64,000 bases of DNA from Kribbella turkmenica (GTDB lineage Bacteria; Actinomycetota; Actinomycetes; Propionibacteriales; Kribbellaceae). Position numbers and translations under genes: made by a program. Below, one piece after another: positions 50,212 to 59,348 of this stretch. Within the stretch, counting starts at the first letter, position 1; each line of letters starts with the position of its first letter. Location: the NCBI RefSeq assembly GCF_004348725.1, contig NZ_SMKR01000012.1, forward strand, positions 1-64,000, in the 5' to 3' direction. The notes beneath the pieces are model-generated. The model had not been told where the DNA came from. It made no database searches and worked only from the letters and a program-made list of their open reading frames with translations.

Positions 50212-51236
50212 GACATCTCCCTCGAAGGCTCGTTGGCGTGACTGGACTGAAAGGCGAGGCGCACGGCGGTGCCGGCCACACCGACGGCGTGATGCGCGTC
50301 GGTCATGACGGTGAACATCTCGAAGAAGCCGTGGATCTGGCCCGCGTAGTCGAACAGCTCGACCGGTACACCGGCCGTCCCCAAGCGCTGGGCGTAGTCC
50401 TCGGCCTCACCTCGGAGGAAGTCGTGTTCGGCAGTGATGATCGTCGCGGGCGCGACCCCGTACACGGACTCGGCATGGAGCGGGGACGCGTACGACGTCT
50501 TGCGAACGACTGGGTCGGGCACATAGGTCTCCCAGATGTGTTTCAGCCGTCGGTAGCTGTTGGAGCCGAACCCCGGCCGGCCCGCGAAGTCCGCGTACCG
50601 TCTCCGGAACGCGACCTTGTAATCGGTGTCCTCGACGCTGTCGAGCGCAGGGTAGACGAGCAGTTGGGACGCTAGCCGGACGCCCTCATCGCGCGCCTTG
50701 AGTGCCGCTGCCGCGGCGAGATTGCCGCCCGAACTGTCGCCACCGACGGCCACGCCGTCGAACCTGCGCGATGCCCACGTGACAGCGGTCCACACGTCGT
50801 CGAAGCCGGCCGGGAAGGGATATTCGGGCGCGAGCCGATAGTCGATCGACAAAACCGCGCAGGCGGCCCGGTTCGCCAACGCGCGGGCGACACCGTCGGC
50901 GGTGTCGAGGTCGCCATGGATCCAGCCGCCGCCGTGCGCCCAGACCAGCACCTCCCGTTCCGCGCCGGTCGTCCGGTAGAGCCGGCTCGGTACGCCGTCC
51001 GCGTCGACCGACTCGACGGAGGCCACCGACAAGGGCTCGCCGGTCACTGCCAAGACCTTCGCGCATGCGTCCGCGCGCACTATCTCGATGTCGGCGCTCC
51101 ACGGGTCGGGCGACGATTCGGCGCTGTCCAGGAATGCCTGAACCTGCTCGTGCGGGCTCGGCGGAGCGCCCTCATGGCGAACGACCGGGTGTTCCCGCCG
51201 GAAAGCTGCACTCATTGAATCGGCCTTCCCGCTCAT
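50199..51236 (-). CDS. HSL-type alpha/beta hydrolase (esterase)
   Basis: This 345-aa esterase of the hormone-sensitive-lipase group has the oxyanion motif HGGGW (101-105), IDYRLAPEYPFPAGFDD, nucleophile Ser168 in VGGDSSGGN and a late His in GQIHGFFEMF. It has no signal peptide. It is the first gene of the minus-strand operon esterase, sugar-binding protein, two permeases, dehydrogenase; it could remove acyl groups from the imported substrate in the cytosol. ATG 51236 is used, with ATG 51215 (GGAAGG upstream) a possible alternative. It lies 8 bases from the TetR operator palindrome. Confidence 0.9.
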   Translation of the reverse strand: MSGKADSMSAAFRREHPVVRHEGAPPSPHEQVQAFLDSAESSPDPWSADIEIVRADACAKVLAVTGEPLSVASVESVDADGVPSRLYRTTGAEREVLVWAHGGGWIHGDLDTADGVARALANRAACAVLSIDYRLAPEYPFPAGFDDVWTAVTWASRRFDGVAVGGDSSGGNLAAAAALKARDEGVRLASQLLVYPALDSVEDTDYKVAFRRRYADFAGRPGFGSNSYRRLKHIWETYVPDPVVRKTSYASPLHAESVYGVAPATIITAEHDFLRGEAEDYAQRLGTAGVPVELFDYAGQIHGFFEMFTVMTDAHHAVGVAGTAVRLAFQSSHANEPSREMSCDR

Positions 51237-51243
51237 CGATTCC

Positions 51244-51261
51244 AGACTGAGTACTCAGTCT
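51244..51261. promoter_or_regulatory. TetR operator, perfect 18-base palindrome
   Basis: AGACTGAGTACTCAGTCT equals its own reverse complement. It lies 8 bases before the esterase ATG 51236 and 80 bases before the TetR GTG 51341, in the divergent intergenic region. Size and position fit a TetR-family repressor site for the minus-strand operon. Confidence 0.75.
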
Positions 51262-51274
51262 GTTTTCCAAAACT

Positions 51275-51292
51275 ACCGACTACTCAGTCAGT
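51275..51292. promoter_or_regulatory. Second, imperfect TetR operator
   Basis: ACCGACT-ACTC-AGTCAGT is an imperfect inverted repeat (6 of 7 arm bases match) and shares TACTCAGTC with the perfect palindrome at 51244-51261. The two centres are 31 bases apart, about three helical turns, so two repressor dimers could lie on the same DNA face. Confidence 0.5.
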
Positions 51293-51340
51293 TGTCTATG
51301 CTTGGCCACGACCGTCCCGACCAATGCGAGGAGATCGACT

Positions 51341-51964
51341 GTGCCCGCTGCCCAGCAGCCCAAGACCTCCGCCAAGGGCCTCGAGACGCGGGAGCGCATC
51401 GTCGACGTCGCCGTACGATTCATCGCCCGGAACGGCGCGCGTGGCACGAGCCTCGCCGACATCGCGGCCGAGGCGGGTGTGTCCCAGACCGGCTTGCTGT
51501 ATCACTTCCGCAGCAAGGAGGCCCTGCTCAACGCCGTTCTGGATCGCCACCTGGCCTTTTCCGAGGAGTGGCTGTGGGGCGACGGGCCCGACCCCGGCAT
51601 CAAGATCGTAGACATCGTCGCCAGGCACATGGCCAGCTGGCCGAGCCAGCACGACGACAAGGTGTACAGCCTGCTCGGCATGAACACTGTCGTGCTCGGG
51701 GAGAACGTCAGCCCCGACACCGACCTCCACCCGCGCCTGGTCGAGGGCTACCGGACGACGATCGACCGAGTGACAGCGACCCTGCGCTCAGCACAGCAAC
51801 GCGGCGAGATACGCGACGACATCGACCCGCGGCTCAAAGCAATGGAGATCATCGCGTACTGCTACGGCCTAGAGGCCGCGTGGCTGGTGGATCCGACGAT
51901 CCCGGTCGCCGACGCAGCCGCCCAATGGGCAGCGCAACAGACTACGCAAATGGCGTCATCATGA
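51341..51964 (+). CDS. TetR family transcriptional regulator
   Basis: This 207-aa repressor has an N-terminal TetR HTH (TRERIVDVAVRFIARNGARG then TSLADIAAEAGVSQTGLLYH and FRSKEALLNAVLDRHL) and a helical ligand domain. GTG 51341 is preferred as GAGGAGATC lies upstream; TTG 51302 gives 13 extra residues and would place the start beyond the operator. It is divergent from the esterase/ABC operon and two inverted repeats lie between, so it very probably represses that operon and itself until the substrate or a derivative binds. Confidence 0.88.
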   Translation: MPAAQQPKTSAKGLETRERIVDVAVRFIARNGARGTSLADIAAEAGVSQTGLLYHFRSKEALLNAVLDRHLAFSEEWLWGDGPDPGIKIVDIVARHMASWPSQHDDKVYSLLGMNTVVLGENVSPDTDLHPRLVEGYRTTIDRVTATLRSAQQRGEIRDDIDPRLKAMEIIAYCYGLEAAWLVDPTIPVADAAAQWAAQQTTQMASS

Positions 51965-52180
51965 CGACAGGGTGCCCGGAAGCTCGGCACTGATCGAACT
52001 GACAGTCCACGGTGCCGGCGAGTTCAAATACTCTCGACCCATCCCCCATGCTCGCGGCCGGATTGACAAGACTTGTGGCCGAGGGACCCTCACCCGCTCG
52101 CCACCGAGCCGCGAGGAGCTCATGAGGCTCGACCGTCTATCAGTGCCTGCGCGGCACCTAGGTGCGCCCTTCAGCCCGTT
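51965..52180. other. Intergenic stretch without recognised gene
   Basis: Between the TetR stop and the recombinase scrap I see no supportable frame. A small imperfect hairpin (CGGCC at about 52050 with GGCCG about 20 bases on) is the only structure noted. Confidence 0.4.
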
Positions 52181-52390
52181 TCAGCCGTTGAGCGCCAGGC
52201 GTGTGGTTAAGGTGCGTGTTCCTCCTCGGACACCAACGCTAAAAGCCACGCACAGCGGGGCTGATGCAGCCTTCAGGCGATCTGGTTTCGTGGTTGTAAC
52301 TCGTAGCCCAAGCGTTTTGTACAGAGCAGCCATGTCATTCGCGTCGGCTTGCTCCAGAGCGGTCGTCATGTCGCCCAGTTCCTGAATCAT
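52181..52390 (-). pseudogene. C-terminal scrap of a serine recombinase
   Basis: MIQELGDMTTALEQADANDM then AALYKTLGLRVTT matches the last helical part of large serine recombinases/integrases (GLGDM-x(5)-L-x-DADPADKAELYRRLGLRLTY). The catalytic and zinc-ribbon domains are absent, and a stop stands just before the ATG. The remaining 30 residues do not fit. It points to the end of a former phage or integrative element. Confidence 0.65.
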
Positions 52391-52486
52391 CTACCTCCTC
52401 GCGCAGATATCTGGACACCCGCCATCGCTGACCCTGGCACCGAAGTTCGTGCGCAGGTCGACTGTGTTCTGAGCTGGGCGTTCGCG

Positions 52487-52511
52487 AAGGGGTGCGGGAT
52501 TCGAACCCGGG
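52487..52511 (-). other. tRNA 3'-end-like sequence, possible att remnant
   Basis: On the minus strand CCCGGGTTCGAATCCCGC resembles a tRNA T arm (TTCGAAT loop, stem pairs at 4 of 5 positions), followed by ACCCC as in an acceptor strand. No 5' half is present. It lies directly after the Lrp gene stop and near the recombinase scrap, as an attachment-site copy would. Confidence 0.35.
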
Positions 52512-53492
52512 TCAGAGATCCCGCGCGCCGAGGGGGACGCGCACGCCGGACCGCTTCATCGCTTGCAGCACGACCGAGACCTGCACACTCTGCACCTGGC
52601 TTCGCCAGGAGCCGGCCACCAGCCCGTACAGGGAGGCCTGATCCGGGACCGCGACATTCACGGCGAGATCGAACTCGCCGGCGATCGCGATCGCCTCGCG
52701 GACGTGCGGATCGGCGACCAACCGGGCGGTGAAGGATTCCAGGCGGCCCGGCAGCACCCTGATCCACAAGATCGCCTCGACCGGGTAGCCCAGATACCTC
52801 GGCTCGACCACCGCCCTTGACCACAGGTGACCGTTGTTCTGCAGCCATTCCAGGCGACGCCTGGCCGTGGACTCACTGATCCCGGCCCGAAGCGCGATCG
52901 TGGTCAGGCTGGCACGTCCGTCTTCGGCGAGCACCCGGACGATCGCGCGGTCGGTCGGTGAGAGTAGTGGCGGGTCGTCGGTGTTCGGCTGCTGCACACC
53001 GTGCGGCGGGGTCTCGAGCGCGGCGATCTGCGCGGGATTCAAGATGGGCGGACGCCACTGCCGGACCGAACGCAGTACCCGCAGGATCGGATCGGCCTGC
53101 GCCCGTACCAGCCCGACGGTTGCCGGCAGTTCATCGAGAACCAAGGCCGGCAGGTCAGCTGTGCTGACCCGAATCTCAGCCACGCACTCGATCGTCCCGG
53201 TGAGCGCGTAGGCGAACACACTGTCGGACCGCTGTGCGAGGGCGGTCGCCGTGGTGCGCACCGCCCCGATCGCACACTCTGCTCGCACCAGCACGGCCGC
53301 GTTGGGCCCGAAAAGCGCGGAGATGCGTACGACGTTCCTGGCGATCAATTCGGCACCGCGCCGCATGACCGTACGCTCCGACTCGCCCAGCACATCGGCG
53401 ATCCGACTCCACGGCGCGCGGCCATCCACCTGAAGCGCCGCGACGATCCTGCGGTCGAGATCATCCAGCGTTGGCGCCTGCTCCGGTGTCAT
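52512..53492 (-). CDS. Lrp/AsnC regulator with two HTH-ligand domains
   Basis: This 326-aa protein has a duplicated architecture. HTH 1 is LDDLDRRIVAALQVDGRAPW then SRIADVLGESERTVMRRGAE, and HTH 2 is LSPTDRAIVRVLAEDGRASL then TTIALRAGISESTARRRLEW. Each is followed by a RAM-like alpha/beta domain (AYALTGTIECVAEIRVSTAD; IAIAGEFDLAVNVAVPDQAS). Ordinary Lrp has one copy and about 150 aa. Its ATG overlaps the stop of the AceE-like gene. AcdR, an Lrp protein, controls acdS in Pseudomonas; this one may play that part here, sensing an amino acid. Confidence 0.88.
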   Translation of the reverse strand: MTPEQAPTLDDLDRRIVAALQVDGRAPWSRIADVLGESERTVMRRGAELIARNVVRISALFGPNAAVLVRAECAIGAVRTTATALAQRSDSVFAYALTGTIECVAEIRVSTADLPALVLDELPATVGLVRAQADPILRVLRSVRQWRPPILNPAQIAALETPPHGVQQPNTDDPPLLSPTDRAIVRVLAEDGRASLTTIALRAGISESTARRRLEWLQNNGHLWSRAVVEPRYLGYPVEAILWIRVLPGRLESFTARLVADPHVREAIAIAGEFDLAVNVAVPDQASLYGLVAGSWRSQVQSVQVSVVLQAMKRSGVRVPLGARDL

Positions 53493-55807
53493 CGGCCGAG
53501 CACCGACAGCGCGGCGTCCACAATGGCCGCGGTGTCGAGGCCGTGCAGCCGGTAGGCGTCCGGCAGGCTGCTGGACTGCCCGAAGTCCCGGACGCCCAGG
53601 CAGCGAATCGGATCACCGCGAGGCCCGGCCAGGAACGCGAGGGTGTGCGGATGACCGTCCAGGACGGTGACAAGAGCGGAGTGTCTTCCGGGCGGGAACA
53701 GCACGTTGGCGATGTCGGTGCCATCGTGTCCGGCCAGGTCCCCGCGCGAAGAGAAGGAGCGGTACACCAGGTCGGGGCTGGTCAGGCAGACCACCCCCGC
53801 GAGGATTCCCTTGCTGTTGAGGACCTCTGCCGCCGCCAGCACCTCAGGCATCACCGCGCCGACGCCGACCAGGATCACTTGCTCCTCAGCAGGGTCATGT
53901 TCGGTGAGCCGGTAACCGCCCGCGACCGCATGCCGGCGCCGACGCTCCTTGAGCCCCGGATCCTCCGGGACCCGCGCAGCCAACTGGTCGAGCGGGCGCG
54001 TGGTGAGCCGGAAGTACGCCGAGGTTCCACCAGGTACGCCGATCTGGCGAATCGCCTCCAGCAGACACCACTCCAGGTCCTGGGCGAAGGCCGGCTCCCA
54101 TGCCACACACCCCGGTTGCTCCAGACCGATCGACGGGGTGGAGATGGACTGATGGGCGCCGCCTTCGGAAGCGAGCGTGACGCCGGACGGTGTGCCGACA
54201 AGGATGGACTGCCCACCGGCGTAGATGCTGTAGGACCAGGGCTCCAGCGCCCGGGACACGAACGGGTCGTAGATCGTCGCGATCGGGATCAGCCGTTCGC
54301 CCCATCTGCTCCAGGTGGCACCGAGCTCGCCGAGCAGGCCCACCAGGTTGACCTCGGCGATGCCCAGCTCGATGTGCTGCCCGCTGGTCACCTCCGACCA
54401 GCGCAACAGGCGCTCGCGGTCGTCGGCGAACCAATCGTGTCGATCCGCTACCGACCACACGCCGGTCTTGTTGATCCAGCCGCCCACGTTGGTGGAGGAC
54501 GCCACATCAGGGCTGGTGGTGACCACACGCGCCGCGACACCGGGCGCGGCCCGGTGCAGGTCGGTGAGAAACCGGCCGAAGGCGGCCTGCGTCGACACGG
54601 TCGACCGATGCGCATGACCCAGGGTCCGCGGTACGTCGAGGTCCGGGCCGGGGATCACTCGACGACGCGCCAAGGTCTCACCGCGTTGCCGGCACAGCTC
54701 TGCGGCTACATCGTCGGGTGCGAACACCCGCCATGGGTACGCCGGATCGGTCCCGCAAAACTCCGCCAGCGCTGCCATCTGCTGAGCTGTCAGCAGGGCC
54801 GAGTGGTTGTTCGGATGGCCCTCTGTGGGCAGCCCGCGGCCCTTGATGGTGTAGGCGAAGATCACGGTGGGCCGATCGGTGGCCACAGCGCCGTAGGTGT
54901 CGAGCAGCAAGCCGATGTCGTGACCGCCGAGGTCACGTACGGCGTTCGTCAGCTCAGCCGCCGGGATCGAGCGCACCAGGTTCACCAACGCGGGATCCTG
55001 TACGTCGCCGATCAATCGCTCGGCCACATCGCGTACGTCGGCTCGCAGGATGCGCTGATACTCCTCGTTGGGCATCAGTTCCAGCCGTCGGCGGAGAGCC
55101 TCGCCCCCATCCTGCTCGAACAGCGTGGAGATGCCGCGGCCCCACTTCAGCGTGATGACCTGCCAGCCGGCGGCCTCGAACATCCTTTGCAGCCGGTGGA
55201 TCTGCACATCCGGCACCACCCGGTCCAGCGACTGCCGGTTCAGGTCGACGATCCACAGCAGCTCGCCGAGGCGGGCCGCGCTGGGTTCGGCCACCGCCTC
55301 CCAGATCGCCCCCTCGTCGAGTTCGGCGTCACCGAGCAGGCTGATGAACCGTCCGGCCTGCTCCGTGCTCGCGAAATGCGAGCGCACGTACCGATGAGCC
55401 ATCGCCGCCCACAGCGGCGCGGTCGCGCCGATGCCGACCGAACCGGTGGAGAAATCCACGGTGTCGGGATCCTTGAGCCGGCTGGGATAGCTCTGCAAGC
55501 CTCCCAGTTCCCGCAGGCGTGGGAGGTATGCCTGGTCGAGGTCGCCCAGCAGGTAGTTGATGGCGTGCAGCACCGGCGACGCGTGCGGCTTCACCGACAC
55601 CCGGTCGGTGTGGTCGAGCTCGGAGAACCACAAGGACACCATGATGTCCACCATCGACGCGCTCGATGCCTGGTGACCGCCGACCTTGACGCCAGTCTCG
55701 TTCGGCCGGCCGGCGTTGGCGGCGTCGACGATCGCGGTCGAGAGCCACAGCACCCTGGTTGCGATCCGACGCAGGGTTTTCAGGTCCGGGGCGGTCGCCG
55801 TACTCAC
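53489..55807 (-). CDS. AceE-like thiamine-diphosphate E1 / transketolase-like enzyme
   Basis: This 772-aa protein resembles homodimeric pyruvate dehydrogenase E1 (AceE): [59 protein letters not shown], the ThDP motif [15 protein letters not shown] to VDLNRQSLD (159-195), [20 protein letters not shown], and the pyrimidine domain [20 protein letters not shown] with its Glu. It is shorter than AceE (about 890 aa). It should decarboxylate a 2-oxo acid. Coupling by 4-base overlap to acdS, whose product is 2-oxobutyrate, makes that the likely substrate. No E2 or E3 gene is nearby. Confidence 0.85.
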   Translation of the reverse strand: MSTATAPDLKTLRRIATRVLWLSTAIVDAANAGRPNETGVKVGGHQASSASMVDIMVSLWFSELDHTDRVSVKPHASPVLHAINYLLGDLDQAYLPRLRELGGLQSYPSRLKDPDTVDFSTGSVGIGATAPLWAAMAHRYVRSHFASTEQAGRFISLLGDAELDEGAIWEAVAEPSAARLGELLWIVDLNRQSLDRVVPDVQIHRLQRMFEAAGWQVITLKWGRGISTLFEQDGGEALRRRLELMPNEEYQRILRADVRDVAERLIGDVQDPALVNLVRSIPAAELTNAVRDLGGHDIGLLLDTYGAVATDRPTVIFAYTIKGRGLPTEGHPNNHSALLTAQQMAALAEFCGTDPAYPWRVFAPDDVAAELCRQRGETLARRRVIPGPDLDVPRTLGHAHRSTVSTQAAFGRFLTDLHRAAPGVAARVVTTSPDVASSTNVGGWINKTGVWSVADRHDWFADDRERLLRWSEVTSGQHIELGIAEVNLVGLLGELGATWSRWGERLIPIATIYDPFVSRALEPWSYSIYAGGQSILVGTPSGVTLASEGGAHQSISTPSIGLEQPGCVAWEPAFAQDLEWCLLEAIRQIGVPGGTSAYFRLTTRPLDQLAARVPEDPGLKERRRRHAVAGGYRLTEHDPAEEQVILVGVGAVMPEVLAAAEVLNSKGILAGVVCLTSPDLVYRSFSSRGDLAGHDGTDIANVLFPPGRHSALVTVLDGHPHTLAFLAGPRGDPIRCLGVRDFGQSSSLPDAYRLHGLDTAAIVDAALSVLGR

Positions 55808-56823
55808 GAGAACGCACCGGCATAGGCATTCAACGCGGGCTGGCCGCCCAGGTGTGCATACAGCACTGTGGAGTCCTTGCTGATCTCACCACTGCTGACC
55901 AGATCGATCAGGCCGGCCATGGACTTGCCCTCGTAGACGGGGTCGGTGATCATCCCCTCGAGTCCACCGGCGAGCCGGATCGCCTCGATGGTCGACTCCA
56001 CCGGAACGCCGTACAGGTCGCCGGCCCAACCCTCGAGCACCGTGATCTCGTCCTCGCGGAGCTCACGCTCCAGACCGATCAGCTGTGCGGTGGCGCGGGC
56101 GATCCGGCCGACCTGTTCGCGGGTCTGCTCGATCTTCGCCGAGGCGTCGATGCCGAGCACGCGGCGCGGGCGGCCGCCGGCGGCTTCGAGCGCCGCGAAG
56201 CCGGCGATCATGCCGGCATGGGTCGAGCCGGTGACCGTGCAGACGACGATCGTGTCGAAGAAGACGCCCAACTCCCGCTCCTGCTCCGCCACCTCGTACG
56301 CCCAGTTGGCGAAGCCGAGCCCACCGAGCGGGTGCTCCGAGGCGCCTGCCGGGATCGGGTACGGCTTGCCTCCGTTCGCCTCGACCTCGTCCAGAGCGTC
56401 CTGCCACGACTGCCGGATGCCGATGTCGAAACCCGCCGGGTCCAGCCGTGTGTCGGCACCCATGATCCGCGACAGCAGAACGTTGCCGACCTTGTCGTTC
56501 CCGGGGTCGTCCCAGTCGACCCAGCGCTCCTGCACGAGACGGACCTTGAGGCCGAGCTTCGCACCGACCGCCGCCACCTGGCGGGTGTGGTTCGACTGGT
56601 AGCCGCCGATCGACACAAGGGTGTCAGCCCCGGACGCGAGTACGTCGGGCACGATGTACTCCAGCTTGCGGGTCTTGTTGCCACCGAAGGCAAGCCCGGA
56701 GTTGCAGTCCTCCCGCTTGGCCCACAGCTGGGCGCCGCCCAGGTGGGCGGTGAGCCGGTCGAGCCGGTGCACCGGGCTCGGGCCGAAGGTCAGCGGGAAG
56801 CGCTCGAAGTCGGTGATGGCCAT
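55804..56823 (-). CDS. acdS: 1-aminocyclopropane-1-carboxylate (ACC) deaminase
   Basis: AcdS splits ACC, the plant ethylene precursor, into ammonia and 2-oxobutyrate. The 339-aa protein matches Pseudomonas AcdS along its length: [39 protein letters not shown] with PLP Lys50, [14 protein letters not shown] with the catalytic Ser, [12 protein letters not shown], and [13 protein letters not shown] with the Tyr-Glu pair and [13 protein letters not shown] with the Leu that separate true deaminases from D-cysteine desulfhydrases. It overlaps the AceE-like gene by four bases and lies 53 bases downstream of a GntR regulator gene. It is typical of plant-associated soil bacteria. Confidence 0.95.
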   Translation of the reverse strand: MAITDFERFPLTFGPSPVHRLDRLTAHLGGAQLWAKREDCNSGLAFGGNKTRKLEYIVPDVLASGADTLVSIGGYQSNHTRQVAAVGAKLGLKVRLVQERWVDWDDPGNDKVGNVLLSRIMGADTRLDPAGFDIGIRQSWQDALDEVEANGGKPYPIPAGASEHPLGGLGFANWAYEVAEQERELGVFFDTIVVCTVTGSTHAGMIAGFAALEAAGGRPRRVLGIDASAKIEQTREQVGRIARATAQLIGLERELREDEITVLEGWAGDLYGVPVESTIEAIRLAGGLEGMITDPVYEGKSMAGLIDLVSSGEISKDSTVLYAHLGGQPALNAYAGAFS

Positions 56824-56876
56824 GTTTCTCCTCAGAGGACGGGCCGCTCTGGTTCGCCGGCCTACGGGTCGGCCGG

Positions 56877-57563
56877 TCAGCCGGCCTGGGTGTGCGGGTC
56901 GATGTCGGCAGCGACGTCGACCAGCGCGAGCAGGGTCTGCCAGTTCTGCCGGGCCGCACGGGCGGCAGCGTCGGCATCGCCGGCCTCGCAGAGATGGATG
57001 ATCTGGTTGTGGAGGGCAATTGATCCCCGGCCGTCGAGGCTCGAGAACCGCAACCTCTCCAGCCGGCGGAGCACCGCGGTCACCTGCTCGAGCACCGTGG
57101 CGATCACCGGGTTGGCGCTCGCCGCGACCGCGACCGAGTGGAAGTCGTCGTCGGCCTGGAGGGCAGCGTCCGCGTCCCGCGCGTCCATTGCGCTGGTGAA
57201 GCGATCATTGGCCTCGCGCATCGCACGGATGTCGGCGTCCGAGAGGTTCGGGATGGCTTCCCGGACCGCCAGTTCGTGCAGCGCCGCCGCCACCGACTGT
57301 GCCGACCGGATCTCGCGCACATCGATGGGGCTGACGATCGTGTAGCGCCCCGGTTTCGTCTGCACCAGACCGGATCGCTCCAGCCGGCCGATCGCCTCAC
57401 GGATGGGGGTGCGGCTGACCCCGAGCCACTGGCCGAGTTCGGCGTCATTGAGCCGCTCCCCCGGCGTGAGCGTTCCGTCGATGATCGCGTTACGCAGCGC
57501 CGTATAGGCGTCATCGCGCAGCAGCGATCTCGCGACGAGTCCACGACTCTCAGGAACCGGCAT
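56877..57563 (-). CDS. GntR family regulator (FCD type)
   Basis: This 228-aa protein has an N-terminal winged helix ([20 protein letters not shown] then [20 protein letters not shown] and [17 protein letters not shown]) and an all-helical FCD ligand domain whose metal ligands are probably Asp in ADDDFH, His in DFHSVAV and His in [15 protein letters not shown] regulators sense carboxylates. ATG 57563 starts the known MPVPESRG-like leader; the frame goes to 57599. It lies between transporter and acdS genes on one strand, so it probably controls the whole set. Confidence 0.9.
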   Translation of the reverse strand: MPVPESRGLVARSLLRDDAYTALRNAIIDGTLTPGERLNDAELGQWLGVSRTPIREAIGRLERSGLVQTKPGRYTIVSPIDVREIRSAQSVAAALHELAVREAIPNLSDADIRAMREANDRFTSAMDARDADAALQADDDFHSVAVAASANPVIATVLEQVTAVLRRLERLRFSSLDGRGSIALHNQIIHLCEAGDADAAARAARQNWQTLLALVDVAADIDPHTQAG

Positions 57564-57615
57564 GCGAAATATTGCACGTCGGATATGGCAGCCTGTCAAG
57601 GCACCTTGGAGTGAT

Positions 57616-59166
57616 TCACCGCACGGGAACGCCGGGCCCTAGATGGAGGCCGAGGAGATACCAGATGGCGAAGAACGCGGTCCAGGCGACCAGCATCACC
57701 AAGGCGATCGGCAGCGTGTACGACGCCAGAGTGCCGATCCCGGCGCTACGGCGATACCGCTGCATGTAGCCCAGTGCCAGCACGAAGTAGGCGCTCATCG
57801 GGGTGACCGCGTTGGTACACGAGTCGCCGATCCGGAACACCGTCTGGGCCACCTCGGGCGACACATCGACGTACATCAGCATCGGCACCACGATCGGCGC
57901 GATCAGCGACCACATCGCCGAACCGCTGGTGACCAGCACATTCATGACGCTGACCAGCCCGACCAGCGCGATCAGGAAAACGAGCGTGGGGGCGTCCAGC
58001 TGCTTCAGGAGCGCGGCGCCGTCGACCGCGACGACCGAGCCGATCTTGGTCCAGGAGAAGTATGCGAGGAACTGCGAGATCGAGAAGAACAACACCACGA
58101 CCGGAGCGATCAGCTTGACGCCCTCGGCCATCAGGCCGGGCACCTCGCCGAGCTTCCGGACGGAGCCGGTGACGCGGCCGTAGACGACCCCCATCGATGC
58201 GAAGATCACTGCGACCATCACGGCGATGTTGAGCACCAGTGTCGACCGGACGATGGAGCCGTCCTCGCCCCGCAACGGCGACCCCGCGGGCAAAGTGACC
58301 GCGACGGCGGCTCCGATCACCAGCAGCCCAGTGATCCCAGCCAGCCACAGACCGCGGCGCTCGACCCCGGAAAGCGAGAGGTCCACGGGTTCGGCGTCCT
58401 GGTCGTCGGCACCGGATTCCGGGCGCCGGCCGAGGACCAGCTCGATCATGACGGTGACCACGAGAGCGACGAGCAGTGACGAGGCGGCGTTCCAGTAGTA
58501 GCTCGCCAGTGGGGTGACGACGTAGCCGGGGTCGACCACTCGAGCCGCGCTGGTCGAGATCGATGCGAGGATCGCATCGGACGGGGTGACCAGAGGGCTC
58601 GCGTTGTAGCCCGCCGACACCGCGACGTACGCCGTCACGATGCCGATCACCGGGCTCCGCCCGACCGCCTTGAACGCCAGGGCGGCCATCGGGATCAGGA
58701 TCACGAAGGCTGCGTCGAAGGCGGCATGGGAGACGGTGCCAGCGAACGCCACGGCGAAGGTGACCCATTTCGGCGGGAGCTTGACGATCGTGCCGCGCAG
58801 CGCGGCCTCGGTCAGGCCGCTCTTCTCGGCGACCGCGACACCCATCAAAGCGGTCACCACCACCGGCAGCGCTGGGAAGCCCGCGAAGTTGTCGAGCGCC
58901 GAGCCCAACGCGAACGCCAGGCCGTCCATCGAGAGCAGGTTCGTCACGCTCGCCGTCTTGCCGGTGCCGGGGAGCCGGACCGAGACGTGCTGGTGTGCCA
59001 AGATCGCACTGACCACGGCGAGCACACCACTCAGGATCCAGAACAGCCAGAAGGGATGCGGAAGCCGGTTGCCGAGCCGCTCGATGCCGGCCAGGAGCCC
59101 GAAGAGCCGGCGCATGATGGGCGACATCTCCTTGAACGCGGATACGTCGGGGGTGTTGGTTGCCAT
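57616..59166 (-). CDS. AbgT family transporter
   Basis: This 516-aa membrane protein has about twelve helices and the AbgT family traits: RLGNRLPHPFWLFWILSGVL near the start, GFPALPVVVTALMGVAVAEK SGL, AAFVILIPMAALAFKAVGRS, ASPLVTPSDAILA and RIGDSCTNAVTPMSAYFVLA. Family members carry p-aminobenzoyl-glutamate (E. coli AbgT) or export sulfonamides. An N-acyl amino acid is therefore a likely cargo. It is the first gene of the minus-strand acdS operon and divergent from an amidase gene, a pairing that recalls abgT with the AbgA/AbgB amidohydrolase. Confidence 0.9.
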   Translation of the reverse strand: MATNTPDVSAFKEMSPIMRRLFGLLAGIERLGNRLPHPFWLFWILSGVLAVVSAILAHQHVSVRLPGTGKTASVTNLLSMDGLAFALGSALDNFAGFPALPVVVTALMGVAVAEKSGLTEAALRGTIVKLPPKWVTFAVAFAGTVSHAAFDAAFVILIPMAALAFKAVGRSPVIGIVTAYVAVSAGYNASPLVTPSDAILASISTSAARVVDPGYVVTPLASYYWNAASSLLVALVVTVMIELVLGRRPESGADDQDAEPVDLSLSGVERRGLWLAGITGLLVIGAAVAVTLPAGSPLRGEDGSIVRSTLVLNIAVMVAVIFASMGVVYGRVTGSVRKLGEVPGLMAEGVKLIAPVVVLFFSISQFLAYFSWTKIGSVVAVDGAALLKQLDAPTLVFLIALVGLVSVMNVLVTSGSAMWSLIAPIVVPMLMYVDVSPEVAQTVFRIGDSCTNAVTPMSAYFVLALGYMQRYRRSAGIGTLASYTLPIALVMLVAWTAFFAIWYLLGLHLGPGVPVR

Positions 59167-59348
59167 GAGGCCTCCCGTGCTCTGAGGGATGGCCGGACGT
59201 TAGTCAACCTCCTGTGGCCGGCGACACAAAGCGGCCGGGAAAGTGCCGTTGTGGCGGAATCGGCCGCGAGTACGGCGGATATCGCCGACCGGCGGCCTGG
59301 AGCGGGACCACCATTGGCGAGCGCTGCACGATTCTTCACGATGTGGGC
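59167..59348. promoter_or_regulatory. Divergent promoter region of AbgT operon and amidase
   Basis: This 182-base gap must hold the promoters of both units and the sites for the GntR and perhaps Lrp regulator. TGTGGCCGGCGACACA near 59212 is an imperfect inverted repeat; no strong operator could be picked by eye. ATG 59349 has no clear ribosome binding site. Confidence 0.4.

Noticed and set aside
53471-55825. 784-aa plus-strand frame opposite the AceE-like gene
   Set aside because: Codon-shadow of a long GC-rich gene; Arg/Val/Asp/Gly-rich with no family motif.
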